From: Phymorhynchus buccinoides
Lineage: Eukaryota > Mollusca > Gastropoda > Neogastropoda > Raphitomidae
Direction: 5' to 3'
Length of the DNA stretch: 64,000 nucleotides
Assembly: GCA_017654935.2 (NCBI GenBank)
Contig: CM065712.1
Span: forward strand, 20,195,723-20,259,722
In this document: positions 1 to 11,775 of the stretch, in pieces
Numbering within the stretch: the first letter of the stretch is position 1
Layout: the number at the start of each line of letters is the position of its first letter
The notes under the pieces: model-generated
The model's database searches: none
Seen by the model: only the letters and a program-made list of their open reading frames with translations
What the model was told of the DNA's origin: nothing
Position numbers and translations under genes: made by a program

Positions 1-1005
1 TCGTACTCAGGTTATGTCTGTTAATGGCCTCTCTTCTCACTCAGCTGGTCTGGAGTTTGGAGTTCCCCAGGGTTCTGTTCTGGGCCCCATTCTCTTTGTT
101 CTTTATACACAGCCTATTTCTAACATTGCTGCTCACCATGGCATCTCCCACCATTGCTTTTCTGATGACAACCAGGTTTACAGGTCAGACGATAATTAGC
201 TTTCACCTTCCCTCTATCATCGAACGAACTCAATCATGCATTTCTGACATCAAAGGCTTGGATGACTGACAACAAACTCCAACTTAACAATGACAAGACT
301 GAAATTATTTTCATTGTCCCCAAGAGACTTTTGTCTACAAACTCGCTCCCAACCTCTATCCAACTAGAGAACTCTCTCATTCAGACTTCTGCAAGTGTGC
401 GCAATCTTGGCGTCACTTTGGACCAAACACTTTCTTTTCAAACTCATATTTCCTCTGTCTGTCGTGCTTGCTATCTGGAACTCCGTCGCATTGCTTCTGT
501 TCATCATCTTCTCTCTGAAGACGCCACCAAAACTCTTATATCTGCCTTTGTTCTCTCTCGTCTAGACTACTGCAATTCCCTTCTTGCTGGCTGCCCACGG
601 AACCTCCTCGCCAAACTGCAGAAAATTCAGAACAATGCTGCTCGCCTTGTACTGAGGTCTTCCAAATTCTCTCACTCTACCCTTATGCTTGAATCTCTTC
701 ACTGACTTCCTGATGGAAGGCGCATCGAATACAAGCTCTCTCTACTCTGTTACAAATCCCTGAATGGTCTGGCTCCTTGTTATATAGCTGATCTTCTGAA
801 GCTTTACACACCTCTTAGACAGTTACGCTCTTCCTCTGACACTTCTCTCCTCCAGATCCCTCGTTGCCGCACCAAGACCCTTGGCGGACGTTCCTTCTCT
901 TTTCAGGCTCCTTCCACTTGGAATAAACTCCCTTTACCTCTCCGTTCTGCCAACACCATTTCTTCATTTAAGTCTTCTCTCAAAACTACTCTCTTCAAAT
1001 CATAG
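1..1005 (+). mobile_element. Non-LTR retrotransposon (CR1/L2/Rex1-like) RT 3' part, decayed
   Basis: This is the C-terminal half of a LINE reverse transcriptase. Conceptual translation shows the block GVPQGSVLGPILF near nt 58-100, then a degenerate catalytic box (FSDDN where FADDT is usual). The thumb region follows (MTDNKLQLNNDKTE, then NLGVTLD, then LDYCNSLLAG, then LQKIQNNAARLV) and the conserved tail (RSFSFQAPSTWNKLP) ends at a TAG at 1003-1005. It is broken by a stop near 197, a frameshift before 262 and a TGA at 703-705, where the related fragment at 4054-4480 keeps Trp. The window edge cuts the 5' side. The altered catalytic box and the breaks make it non-functional. The clade assignment is from motif memory and is approximate. 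Confidence 0.88.
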
Positions 1006-1050
1006 CCTGCTTCATTTCCTTTTAAAGTACTTTGTCCCTTCCATGCACGT

Positions 1051-1390
<340 letters not shown>

Positions 1391-1797
1391 ATGTGTCCGG
1401 TTTTCAGTTTTTAACTGGTCTCCCCGCTGCATTCAGCCAACACATTCCGATTTCGAGGGAGCTCAAAGGAGAAATATATTTGGATTAATGTTTTTAAGGC
1501 AGGAGAATGGGCCAATAATTCAGAAAGATAGTAGATGACAGACAACAAAGGGAAAAGGCAGAATCAAAGAGTGACAGATTAGAGGAATTTACAAGCAAAT
1601 AACTTCCAGAAGGTGGGGTAACCATTTGTACGAAAGATCCCCCCCCCCTCACCCCCACCCCCCTACTGTATCCCCACGGGGACAGACTCGTGGAGGGGGC
1701 GGGGTCGTCCAGCTCCCCGTATGGATGGACGAGGCATCCACCCACTGCTCCGAGAAAAGCATGCAAGATTCCCCAATCTTATGTTATTGTCCAGGAG

Positions 1798-2030
1798 ACG
1801 ACAGCGATGGCTTAGAGTCAAAACGGACTCCATTGACTTATTATTGAAGTTATTGCAAAAACTTAGTGCTTGTATTAAAAAAAAGCAAATAATAAAAAAA
1901 TGGGGATTATGCTTTTTATATGTCTGCAGTCCTTTTTTGATACAAGTTATTACTGTTCGCAATAAGTTTACGCAATACGTCAATGGACTATCTAAAGATA
2001 GTTTTGACTCCAAGCCATCGACTGTCAGAA
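1798..2030. mobile_element. MITE-like inverted repeat
   Basis: Two imperfect terminal arms of about 80-90 nt face each other. The left arm begins around GCGATGGCTTAGAGTCAAAA, and the reverse complement of the right end reads GTCGATGGCTTGGAGTCAAAA-like. Homology continues inward through CCATTGAC and an AT-rich part (left TTATTGAAGTTATTGC, right similar). The centre is A-rich. There is no coding capacity. No clear target-site duplication was found by eye, so the superfamily is left open. Confidence 0.6.
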
Positions 2031-2050
2031 TGTCCATTTGGGACAAGATA

Positions 2051-2640
2051 TGGATAGAGTCAACAGGAAAACACTGTTAGGATACAGGATCTATATATGG
2101 AAGCATAAAGCATTTAACAAATCAAGAGCGTTTAAACTATGGAATGTACTCAATATAATTATTACCCTCAGAACGTATCGGATCTATGTTTTAAACCAGA
2201 CCCCCTACTCCCCTCCACAAGAAAAGTTCAGTATATAAGAATGTGATTATGACACATAAAGAAAAAGCCAGCAACTGATTTAAAAATAAGGGTTTCCAGT
2301 TTACTTTCCAGAAGCGTGTAATTAGAAAACACAAACAATAAATCTACGCCCATATAGAGTGGAAACAAATATAAGACGAAAGCGTAACAAGATAAACGAA
2401 CACAAAATCAAGAATAAATGTCTGAATCGTCATTGTTTCATGCACATATTTCCATAATCAAACTGTATTCATCATTGGGGCTAAAAGAATGAACTGACTA
2501 CAACAGAAACAATGCGTTGAATGGACATCACGACAGAATGAATCAGAGGATCGGTGTAAAAAAAACCCACAAAAACGTTGGACTCGACCTAATGAAACCA
2601 TAGTATTTATACAGTTGTTTGTACAACAAAGAAGACCAAA
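2051..2640. other. No gene seen
   Basis: AT-rich sequence with no coding signal or clear repeat structure that I can support. Confidence 0.5.
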
Positions 2641-2645
2641 TACTG

Positions 2646-2671
2646 ATCGTTTCTCGGCCTTTTGGCTAAGA
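2646..2671 (+). pseudogene. Truncated U2 snRNA 5' end
   Basis: The stretch matches the first 26 nt of the highly conserved spliceosomal U2 snRNA at 25 of 26 positions, with a C to T at position 5. It contains the core TTCTCGGCCTTTTGGCTAAG. The match stops just before the GTGTAGTATCTG branch-point recognition segment, so it cannot be a functional U2 gene. It could be a truncated retropseudogene, a template-switch chimera made by LINE machinery, or the head of an snRNA-derived SINE. The following 250 nt are not recognised. Confidence 0.75.
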
Positions 2672-3021
2672 CAGTGATTCAGGAACATAAATGTTTGTTT
2701 ATACCGTGGTTGGGTTGTTCAGCCCGTCGTACATGGCGAAAGCCGATACGCGACGTTAAACTGAACTTCCATCCACAAAGAAGAAACGAATCGAGTGAAC
2801 AATATAAAAAGAATGGATAAGATCAACTGCTCATTCTTTCGGACTGGCCTGGAAACAAAAAACGACACAAAGGACTAGATTTAAAACTAATGAAAACTTA
2901 ATTGACTAAATTGGCCTCACTGCCTCTGCTGTGTTGCTCATGACTGAGGCCTTGTCCCTGACTGTCTGAGTGTTCGTCAAGTCACACTACAGTCCACTGT
3001 CATGGTACAACGTATGATGCA

Positions 3022-3702
<681 letters not shown>

Positions 3703-3720
3703 GATAGTTTTGTGTTTTGT

Positions 3721-4053
3721 TCACTGTTCTATCTCTTTACTTATACAAAACACAACAACATTGTTCTATCTCTTTTTACTTATACAAAACACATGATAAC
3801 ACTGTTCTCTCTCTCTCTACTCATACAAAACACATGATAACACAGTTCTCTCTCTTTACTCATACAAAAAACATGATAACACTGTTTCTCTCTCTCTTTA
3901 CTTATACAAAACACATGATAACACTGTTCTCTCCCTCTCTTTACTTATACAAAACACATGATAACACTGTTCTCTCTCTCTTTACTCATACAAAACACAT
4001 GATAACACTGTTCTCTCTCTCTTTACTCATACAAAACACATGATAACACTGTT
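3721..4053 (+). repeat. Minisatellite, unit about 42-45 bp
   Basis: There are about seven to eight tandem copies of a unit containing ACTTATACAAAACACATGAT and AACACTGTTCTCTCTC. Length varies through the internal CT run. It abuts the LINE fragment that starts at 4054, so the array may have expanded at the junction of two insertions. Confidence 0.9.
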
Positions 4054-4480
4054 CTACTGTCCATCAACTCTCATCTCTAAGCTCCAACGGGTCCAGAATA
4101 ATGCTGCTCGTCTCATTTCTCGCTCCCCTAGGTACGATCATATCACTCCGGTTCTTCGTTCCCTACATTGGCTCCCAGTTCAATCACGTATTGACTACAA
4201 AATTCTCATCCTTGCCTTCAAGTCACTGAATGATCAAGCTCCCTTATATCTCTCTGATCTCCTTCATCTCTATGTCCCAGCTCGCCAACTACGTTCGTCT
4301 TCTGATTCTCGTCTCCTCTCCCTTCCCTCCATCCGTCTCAAATCTGCTGGCCAACGTTCTTTTTCCTGTCAAGCACCATCTCTTTGGAATTATATGCCTT
4401 CTCCTCTCAGACATTCCAACCCAGTCTCCTCATTCAAAAACCTCTCTTAAAACCCAGCTTTTTCCTGCTTCGCCCTAAAT
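4054..4480 (+). mobile_element. Non-LTR retrotransposon (CR1/L2/Rex1-like) RT C-terminal tail
   Basis: The frame encodes LQRVQNNAARLISRSPRYDH, LRSLHWLPVQSRIDYKILIL, APLYLSDLLHLY, RQLRSSSDSRLLSLPS and QRSFSCQAPSLWN. This is the same domain order and motif set as in the 1-1005 fragment, but diverged enough to be another family. A frameshift near 4445 carries the end into KTQLFPASP and a stop at 4478-4480. The 5' part is missing. A GT array begins about 50-60 nt downstream, as for the fragment at 1-1005. Confidence 0.87.
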
Positions 4481-4529
4481 ACTTGATCAGTTGTCTATCG
4501 TGTGTTCAAGTGTGAACCAGGTTGCGCTA

Positions 4530-4852
4530 TGCCTTGTGTGTGGGTGTGTGTGTGTGTGTGTGTGTGGGTGTGTGTGTGTGTGTGGGTGTGTGTGGTGTGG
4601 GTGGTAGTGCGGTGTGTGTGTGTGTGCTGTGTGTGTGTGTGGTGTGTGTGTGTGGTGTGGTATATGTGTGGTGTGTGTGTATGAGCATGCATATGGGCAT
4701 ACATGTGTGCTTATGTGTGTATGGTTCTGTGTGTTGTGTGTGCACGCATGTGTGTGTAAGTGTGTGTGTGTGGGGGAGTGGTTGCATGTGTGGGTGGTGT
4801 GTGTGTGTCGTGTGCTCCGTGGGTTGTGTGTTGTGTGTGTGTGTGTGGTGTT
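4530..4852. repeat. (GT)n-rich interrupted microsatellite
   Basis: GT/GTGG repeats are heavily interrupted, which suggests an older array than that at 1051-1390. Frames rich in Cys/Val or Thr/His are artefacts. Confidence 0.95.
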
Positions 4853-4906
4853 TAGAATTAGCACAGCGCAGTGCATATAACCTTAATGACTTTATTTTAG
4901 AGAGCA

Positions 4907-4924
4907 TGGTGTCAGAAGTGGGAT
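4907..4924 (+). promoter_or_regulatory. Primer-binding site, tRNA-Leu type (Ty3/gypsy)
   Basis: TGGTGTCAGAAGTGGGAT is complementary to the 3' end (including CCA) of eukaryotic tRNA-Leu. It sits 34 nt before the gag ATG and immediately follows a CA dinucleotide (4905-4906), as expected for the end of a 5' LTR. The rest of that LTR cannot be delimited because the GT microsatellite lies just upstream. Function (minus-strand DNA priming) is inferred from the family. Confidence 0.8.
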
Positions 4925-4957
4925 CTGAATAAAGTGTCAGAATAACGCAGCAGAAAA

Positions 4958-5701
4958 ATGCAAGGACTGAAAACGCCTGAAAACTACTCCTTCAAACCAG
5001 AAGAATGGCCAACCTGGATCCAAGAATTCAAAAGGTACAGGAATGCATCTGGACTGTCAAAAGAAACAGGTGAAGTACAAAGAGACACTCTCTTGTATGT
5101 AATGGGACGCGAATCAGAGAAGATATTTCAAACATTCAAGTTTGAGGGGGAAGCACAAGAAAAGAACTTTGATAAAGTGGTTGAAAAGTTTGATTCATAC
5201 TTCATAATCAAACGCAACATAATACACGAAAGAACAAAGTTCCAGGAGAAGAAGCAAGAAGAAGACGAAACAGTCGAGGAATTGTATCGTTCCTTGAGAG
5301 CATTGGTAGCGCACTGTGGATATGGATATCTAGAGGATCAAGTCCGAGATCGATTTGTGGTGGGGCTGAAGGACAAGAAACAGAGAGAAAAATTGCAGCT
5401 CACGCATGACCTGACACTCGAAAAGGCCCTTGAAATAGCAAGACAACATGAGCAGGTGAAAAATCAACTACAAGAACAACGTGCAGAAGAGAAAGGAGAA
5501 GCTGATGAAGCAAGAAAGAAAACTTTCAAGAAAAACTCAAGTTGGAGTTATGGTGGAACGGGATTTTCTCATCCCAGTCAACCAACATCTTCAAATTCAC
5601 GGGGCAGATCTAGAAGAAGAATGTTTGGTGCTGGGTCACACCCGAGGGAGCAGTGTGAGCGATGTGGCTTACAGCATGCAGAAGGGCGTTGTCCTGCATG
5701 A
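4958..5701 (+). pseudogene. Ty3/gypsy Gag, interrupted by a stop
   Basis: The Gag-like protein is 247 residues to the stop. An N-terminal capsid-type helical region (EEWPTWIQEFKRYRNASGL) leads into a charged coiled-coil-like stretch (ARQHEQVKNQLQEQRAEEKG). A basic Ser/Arg-rich segment and the zinc knuckle CERCGLQHAEGRC (CX2CX3HX4C) end it. A TGA at 5699-5701 then interrupts the frame. Beyond it the same frame encodes a second knuckle, CRRCQALNHFARVC (CX2CX4HX4C), at about 5711-5752. The stop between the two knuckles looks like a point lesion, not a designed gag end. The two-knuckle Gag and the downstream pol suggest a K02A2.6/CsRn1-like Ty3/gypsy lineage. The ATG at 4958 lies 34 nt after the PBS. 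Confidence 0.88.
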
Positions 5702-7772
5702 AACAAAAGATGTCGACGCTGCCAAGCCTTGAATCATTTTGCTAGAGTCTGCAAGAACGTCCGGGAAGTCCAAGAAGATTCAGATGAAGAACTTTTTGAA
5801 GATGAATTTGAACAGTTTCAAATCAATTCTGTGATAGATGACAGAAGCAAGCCTTGGGTCACCACCCTGCGCATAAGTGACACTTTCGTGCCATTCAAAA
5901 TTGACACAGGAGCAGATGTGTCCATCCTCAGTGAACAGACTTTTCAGAAGTTGATTTTTTTTTTCTTTTTTTGAAAAGAAAACCCAAACTCAGAAGATCC
6001 AAGGTCATATTGACATCGCCTGGAGGAAGACTAAGTGTGAAAGGAGAATTTTACGCCATGACTGTCATAAATGGAAGTAGCTTCAAGTTTCGCATTGTCG
6101 TCGTTGCAAACCGATTGAACAACAACCTGTTGAGTAGGGGAGCTGCTCACAAAATGGGTCTAGTCATGAAAGTTGAAGAAGTTCACAGAGATGTGTTTGG
6201 GGCTACAGGACTTTTGAAAACAGAACCAGTGAAAATAGCCATGAAACAGGGGGTTAACCCATACTGCCTGAGCACAGCAAGACGTGTCCCGTTTCCCCTG
6301 AAGAGGAAAGTAAAAGCAGAACTAGATCGCTTGAAAAGGGAGGGCATCATCCAAGACATGAAAGAGGCTACAGATTGGTGTGCACCAATGGCGCCAGTCG
6401 TAAAGCCAAATGACAGTGTTAGGATTTGTGTATGATTTCAAGAAACGAAATGAATGTGTGTGAAGAGGCCCATCACCATGCTGCCGATTCTCGACGACAT
6501 AGCCCCACAGCTAGCCAGTGCAAAGTTCTTCACAGCTCTAGATGCCTCATCCAGGTTTTTCCAGATTCCTCTTGCTGAAGAAAGTGTACATCTGACTACT
6601 TTCATCACCCCTTTTTGCCGATACGCTTTCAGGAGAGTTCCCATGGGCATTTCCCTTGGCCCCGAATGCTTTCAAGAGAAGATGAAGGAGACCCTCCAGG
6701 GATTGGATGGATGTGAAGCTATCATGGACGATACTATCGTGTATGGAAAGACCGAAGAAAAACATGACGTAAGACTTGATGCGGTTCTCAAAAGAGTTGA
6801 AGAAAGTGGGCTGAAACTGAACAAACAAAAGTGCCATTTCAAGAAGTCGGAGGTGAAATTCTTTGGACATGTCATTTCAGCCGAGGGAGTGCGCCCAGAT
6901 CCCGAAAAGGTCAGAGCTATGTCTTAGATGCCTCCGCCAAGATCTGTGACAAAACTGAGAACTGTGTGTGGCATGTTCAACTAATTGAGTAAATTCGTAC
7001 CAGGAATGGCTACCACCATGAAACCCATGACTGATTTGCTGAAGAAGGACACCGCATGGACATGGGGAGCAGCTCAGGACGCTGCTTTCAAAGCCGTCAA
7101 GGAGAAACTTTCATCAGCTTCGGCCCTTGGGTTCTACAAACCTGAACGAAAGACTGTGGTCAGTGCAGACAGCAGCAGTTATGGGCTTGGTGCTGCAATA
7201 ATGCAGTGAAATGGGGACATGCTGGTTCCCATTGCCTATGCTTCCAGAACATTGACTGAGGCCGAAAAGAGATATGCTCAAATAGAAAAGGAGTGTCTCG
7301 CGTCAACTTGGGCATGTGAAAAGTTTTCCAAGTACCTGATTGGATTAGACAGTTTCCAGTTGCAGACAGATCACAAACCCCTGGTCCCTCTTATCAAAAG
7401 CAATGACATTGATAAGGCCCCAGTACGCTGTCAAAGACTGTTGATTAGATTGATGCGGTTCAACACTGAGGTGGTTCATGTGCCTGGAAAGAAAATTGTC
7501 ATAGCAGACGCTTTGTCCAGAAGTCCTGTGCCGCACACAGATAACGATAAGAAGAATGTGGAAGCTGTAACCGCTCACGTCAATTCTTTGGAGTCCATGT
7601 GGCCAGTCGCACCACGGCGGCTGGAGATGCTACAGGCAGCCACCGTTCATGACCCAGAAATGCAGCAAGTGATGGGGTATGTGCTGAATGGTTGGCCAAA
7701 CCGAGCTCCATCAAGCCTTCAGACATTCTACCAGGTTCGAGGGGAACTGTCAATAGTGTTGGGACTACTGGT
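5702..7772 (+). pseudogene. Ty3/gypsy Pol: protease, RT, RNase H; decayed and cut by gap
   Basis: The order is Gag knuckle 2, protease (FKIDTGADVSILS, DTGA codons 5903-5914), RT and RNase H. A T-rich insertion at 5956-5974 breaks the protease end. RT shows WCAPMAPVVKPN, FTALDASSRFFQIPL, RRVPMGISLGPECFQ and the catalytic box IMDDTIVYG (aspartate codons 6727-6732). RNase H shows [38 protein letters not shown] and ADALSRSP. Lesions are a slip near 6435-6450, TAG 6925-6927, TAA 6982-6984 and TGA 7207-7209. Sequence reaches the pre-integrase linker (FYQVRGELSIVLGLL) before the 500-N gap, so integrase and 3' LTR are not visible here. Integrase after RNase H would be the standard Ty3/gypsy order. 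Confidence 0.9.
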
Positions 7773-8272
7773 NNNNNNNNNNNNNNNNNNNNNNNNNNNN
7801 NNNNNNNNNNNNNNNNNNNNNNNNNNNNNNNNNNNNNNNNNNNNNNNNNNNNNNNNNNNNNNNNNNNNNNNNNNNNNNNNNNNNNNNNNNNNNNNNNNNN
7901 NNNNNNNNNNNNNNNNNNNNNNNNNNNNNNNNNNNNNNNNNNNNNNNNNNNNNNNNNNNNNNNNNNNNNNNNNNNNNNNNNNNNNNNNNNNNNNNNNNNN
8001 NNNNNNNNNNNNNNNNNNNNNNNNNNNNNNNNNNNNNNNNNNNNNNNNNNNNNNNNNNNNNNNNNNNNNNNNNNNNNNNNNNNNNNNNNNNNNNNNNNNN
8101 NNNNNNNNNNNNNNNNNNNNNNNNNNNNNNNNNNNNNNNNNNNNNNNNNNNNNNNNNNNNNNNNNNNNNNNNNNNNNNNNNNNNNNNNNNNNNNNNNNNN
8201 NNNNNNNNNNNNNNNNNNNNNNNNNNNNNNNNNNNNNNNNNNNNNNNNNNNNNNNNNNNNNNNNNNNNNNNN
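7773..8272. other. Assembly gap, exactly 500 N
   Basis: The run is 500 N. Its round length, matched by the gap at 47306-47805, marks a scaffolding join of unknown true size. Sequence continuity across it should not be assumed. Confidence 0.99.
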
Positions 8273-9582
8273 AGGGAGAGAGAGAGGGAGAGAGAAGAGA
8301 GAGACAAACATGACAGACAGACAGAGACCGAGAGTAAGCCCGTTGATTATTTCTTTCTAATCGTAGCCAGTTCGCATAATGAACTGCATTGTTGTATTTA
8401 AGTGTGTTAGCGAATTTATTCATTCATAAATCGAACACAATCGCTGAAATGTGTATGTATTATGTTGTGTGTGTGTGTGTGTGTATGCGCGTGCGTGTGG
8501 GGTGTGTGTCACAGCATGAGCGCACGGCTGTGTCAGTGTCAGTGTGTATGTGTGTGCTAGCCTATTATTATGTGATGTGATTGTGGTGCGCGCGTGTGTC
8601 ATGTGTGTGCGCTTGAAGGACAGAGAGAATGCAAGCCTTGCATACACTTAATGGAATGTCCCGTGTGTGCCTGCTTCCCAGTACACAACACGGACTTCCA
8701 AGGCTGGGGCAGGCTGCTGGCGTTTTTCGCGTCGATAGGATCGGGCGTGACTGGTATAGACAGGCATCTCTGGGTCCCATTAGCACCTTCGGGTGTTTTT
8801 CTATTTTTAATTTTAATTTATGATTCACTTTATTTACTTTACCCTGTTCGCATAGAAAGTACTGCATGAAATGTGGTTGTATTTAATGCGTCTCTAACCT
8901 TCATTCAGTCATACATACATGAATACACACACAATCATTCGACAGCTCGACAGGCTTATCTTCTTTTGTTGCCGTTGGTGTTTGGTATGAAATCTGAAAA
9001 AACAAAAACAAAAAACGCCAAGGGGACTATATAATATTCATAGGCCACTAACCTATGTTTCGTTCAATAATACATTGGTCAATTTTCGACCAGGTGTTGA
9101 ACGTGTTCGTGAACAGGATTGAGCAGATTGAAAGGCAGCACTAACACCGCAAGAGCACACGTTGACTTCTCCAGGGATATGGAACACCGCCCAGCGCCAC
9201 CATCGATGGGGAAACCAGCTTCAGAATCTGTTCACAGCCACGAGATCACCCGGCCAGCCATGGGCCACGTCACGCGGACTCTCTGGTGGAATGGATTTCA
9301 TGCTGTTTGCCCTGCTTGACCAATAGAGATGAACAGAAACAACGACGAAATAAAAACAAATCAAAAACAACGATAGAAAACCGTTCCCTTTTAGAGGAAT
9401 ACAGATGTTGTGACCGGTAGGAATACAGATTCCGGTCTGACTGTAGAATTGCCAATGGTGCAGTCACAGGAGAAGGTAAGCGAAGCCAGCAACCAACCAG
9501 AATCAGTCCAGTGATCAGGCAAAGCACACTGATACTTACCGACAGTCCATTGGCCGCACCTAGATTTCAGCGGAAACCGGGG

Positions 9583-9668
9583 GGGGGGGGGGGTTAAACC
9601 GTTTTTTAAACCGTTTTTTTTTTTGCGCTTTGAGCCGTTTTTAAAAAACCGTTCTTTAAAAAAACCCA
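9583..9668. repeat. AACCG/TTTTAAA low-complexity block
   Basis: Repeats of the type AACCGTTTTTTAAACC are arranged partly as inverted repeats. The block recurs at 31396-31472 (arm 2) and 41200-41274 (arm 3) with different homopolymer lengths. No function is recognised. Confidence 0.7.
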
Positions 9669-10404
9669 CCAGTACTCACATCACATTACCTGATGGCAAC
9701 ACATAATCCTTTGTCCAGAATGTTCACACCACACGCGCGCGCTCGCACGCCTGGCACGCACTCCTCGACAATGCTCGCACACACACACACATACACACAC
9801 GCACGCACCGCACACGAACACACACAGAAAACGCCCAGCGCACGCTAAACAACGCACACACCAACCAACACACACACACACACTTGTCCAGATTGCAAAC
9901 TACATATACATACATTGTATCCAGTTCACAGATCTGTGTGTGTGTGACTGAACAACTTATAATCCACAGTGGTCCCATTGTGCACAGAAGCAACACTGTT
10001 TAGTATACCGTAAATAAGCCACAGTTTATTGATAGTTTGATCACTATGAAGAATGATAAAGCCAAAAGGCATATACATGTATATAGTTTGAATTGGGTTT
10101 CCACAAACTGTTTTTGGCTTACTTGCTATTGTACACAAACCACCAGTGTGATATGACAATCCTCAATTTCCTGATTCCGAATCAGATAACTTCATTAAAA
10201 TTCAGACCAAATATTACGGTTCATTTGTCAATTCTTGCTCACCAACCTGACTGTTAATTTATAGCAAAAACCCCAAGTGTTGGTCTGAATCAATGGTTGG
10301 CCAAGCTTTCACTATATCCCAAAAATTTCTATATGAGTGCAAGACAGAAATTCTCATCACCCACATAAACATTATGAGAGCGACAAATAGTTTTTGTCAC
10401 TCAC

Positions 10405-10566
10405 GACACACACACACACACACACCACAGAGGCACACAGACACAGTGACACACACAAACACACACACACACACACACACAGTACACACACACACAGTGG
10501 TGACACACCACCACACACACACACACACACACACAAAACACCACCAACACACACACACACACACAC
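10405..10566. repeat. (CA)n microsatellite
   Basis: Interrupted CA array. The same locus is read at 30493-30658 (as GT) and 42058-42236, with very different interruptions in each copy, as expected for noisy reads of one locus. Confidence 0.95.
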
Positions 10567-10924
10567 GACACTATGACAGTAAAGAGAAAGAGGAGCCCGC
10601 TGTAGCTCAGTTTAATCCGAGTCGCTAGCTCGTAATCCGTCCATGGTTTGCGAGTGCGCGAGGTTTTCTTGGGTAGTTTTGTGCACTTTAACAAGCACTT
10701 TGTCCCTGTAATTTGAGTAAACCACACATGCAGTACTGTTTACTCAGAAGCGCAATCTTTTTCCTAGGCAAGTCATTTTTTGCTCAGTCAAACCGAAATC
10801 ACCGTGGCCGACGCCGGACACACGAGGCAGTGCAGTATAACGCAATTGATCGAGTTTCGGATAGCGCTGTAGACTGATTCGCCTGAGTTCGATGGATGCA
10901 GCCTGGCAGATCGAGTGATTTAGT

Positions 10925-11155
10925 TTTTAAGCTTAGTGTTTGACATCGAGTTTCACTTCAGTGCACAGTCCTTGAAGAGTGTTGAATAGCTGGTCGGGAG
11001 CTAGCGGTGAAGCACGATGAGTTGAGTTGATAATCATCGGCAATACATTTCATGACGGACAGAGTGTTTTCGCTATAGTGGGGGTCAATGGGGTGGTATA
11101 AAGATGACAAAATTGGTCCTAAGACGGAGCAAAATCAGGAACTGACTCAGAAGAT
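10925..11155 (-). mobile_element. LINE RT fragment, arm 1 copy
   Basis: The minus-strand sequence corresponds to the better-reading copy at 29905-30125 (GSVLGPILFILY ... YADDTQL). Here it is broken by many indels. It lies next to a GA microsatellite (11160-11222). It should be treated as the same locus as the copies in arms 2 and 3. Confidence 0.75.
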
Positions 11156-11159
11156 TTAA

Positions 11160-11161
11160 AC

Positions 11162-11204
<43 letters not shown>

Positions 11205-11222
11205 AGAGAGAGAGAGAGACGA
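11160..11222. repeat. (GA)n microsatellite
   Basis: A GA dinucleotide run adjoins the LINE RT fragment. It is read as (CT)n at 29822-29882 and (GA)n at 42890-42968 in the other arms. Confidence 0.95.
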
Positions 11223-11552
11223 GTTTTAAGCAATACACGAGTTCTTTCAGCCCAGGTAATTAACAAAGGAATAATATTTAGGCCGGCACTTAGATGACAT
11301 GTCTGCTCATCTCTAGTGCTCTCCACTTCCCCGACGATTTATCGATTGCCGTTCACATTAGGGCCACGGAAACAACTGAAGTGTGTTTTTATTATACGAT
11401 GTAAATTAGTGGCCGTTTTAAATACAATCTTGGTAATCTGTGTATGCTTCCAGCATATCGGTCCTAGCCACTCGATGTCTTGACATTTGGCTTCACCATT
11501 CGGCGACATTATGTGCGCACCGACGGAAAACGAAGGGCGACTATTATGTAAA

Positions 11553-11775
11553 AGATGATCAGAAGTGACAGTTCACTGAACAAGGACAAAACACACGCTG
11601 TTTTACAATCGTGCTGTTTTCCCACACATCCTCATTGTGGAGGTACTTATGCCCACGGAACTGTTCATTGGCCGCTCCAGTGATGAACAACGTAGACACC
11701 CCCATTAGAAAGTCGGCAACTGCTAGCTTTGCCACAAACACACCGAAGCCACTGGAAGGCGCCATGCTCTTCACA
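11553..11775 (-). pseudogene. LGR/GRL101-like GPCR fragment (TM2-TM3), arm 1 copy
   Basis: Minus-strand translation gives GVFVAKLAVADFLMGV and then ANEQFRGHKYLHNEDVWENS. This is the TM2 signature (LAVADFLMG) and first extracellular loop of leucine-rich-repeat rhodopsin-type receptors. TM3 is lost to indels in this copy. See the arm 2 copy at 29290-29515 for the fullest description. Confidence 0.7.

Noticed and set aside
7580..8423. Open frames spanning 7580-8423 and 47235-47813
   Set aside because: They run through the 500-N gaps. The residues are unknown and the joins are artificial.
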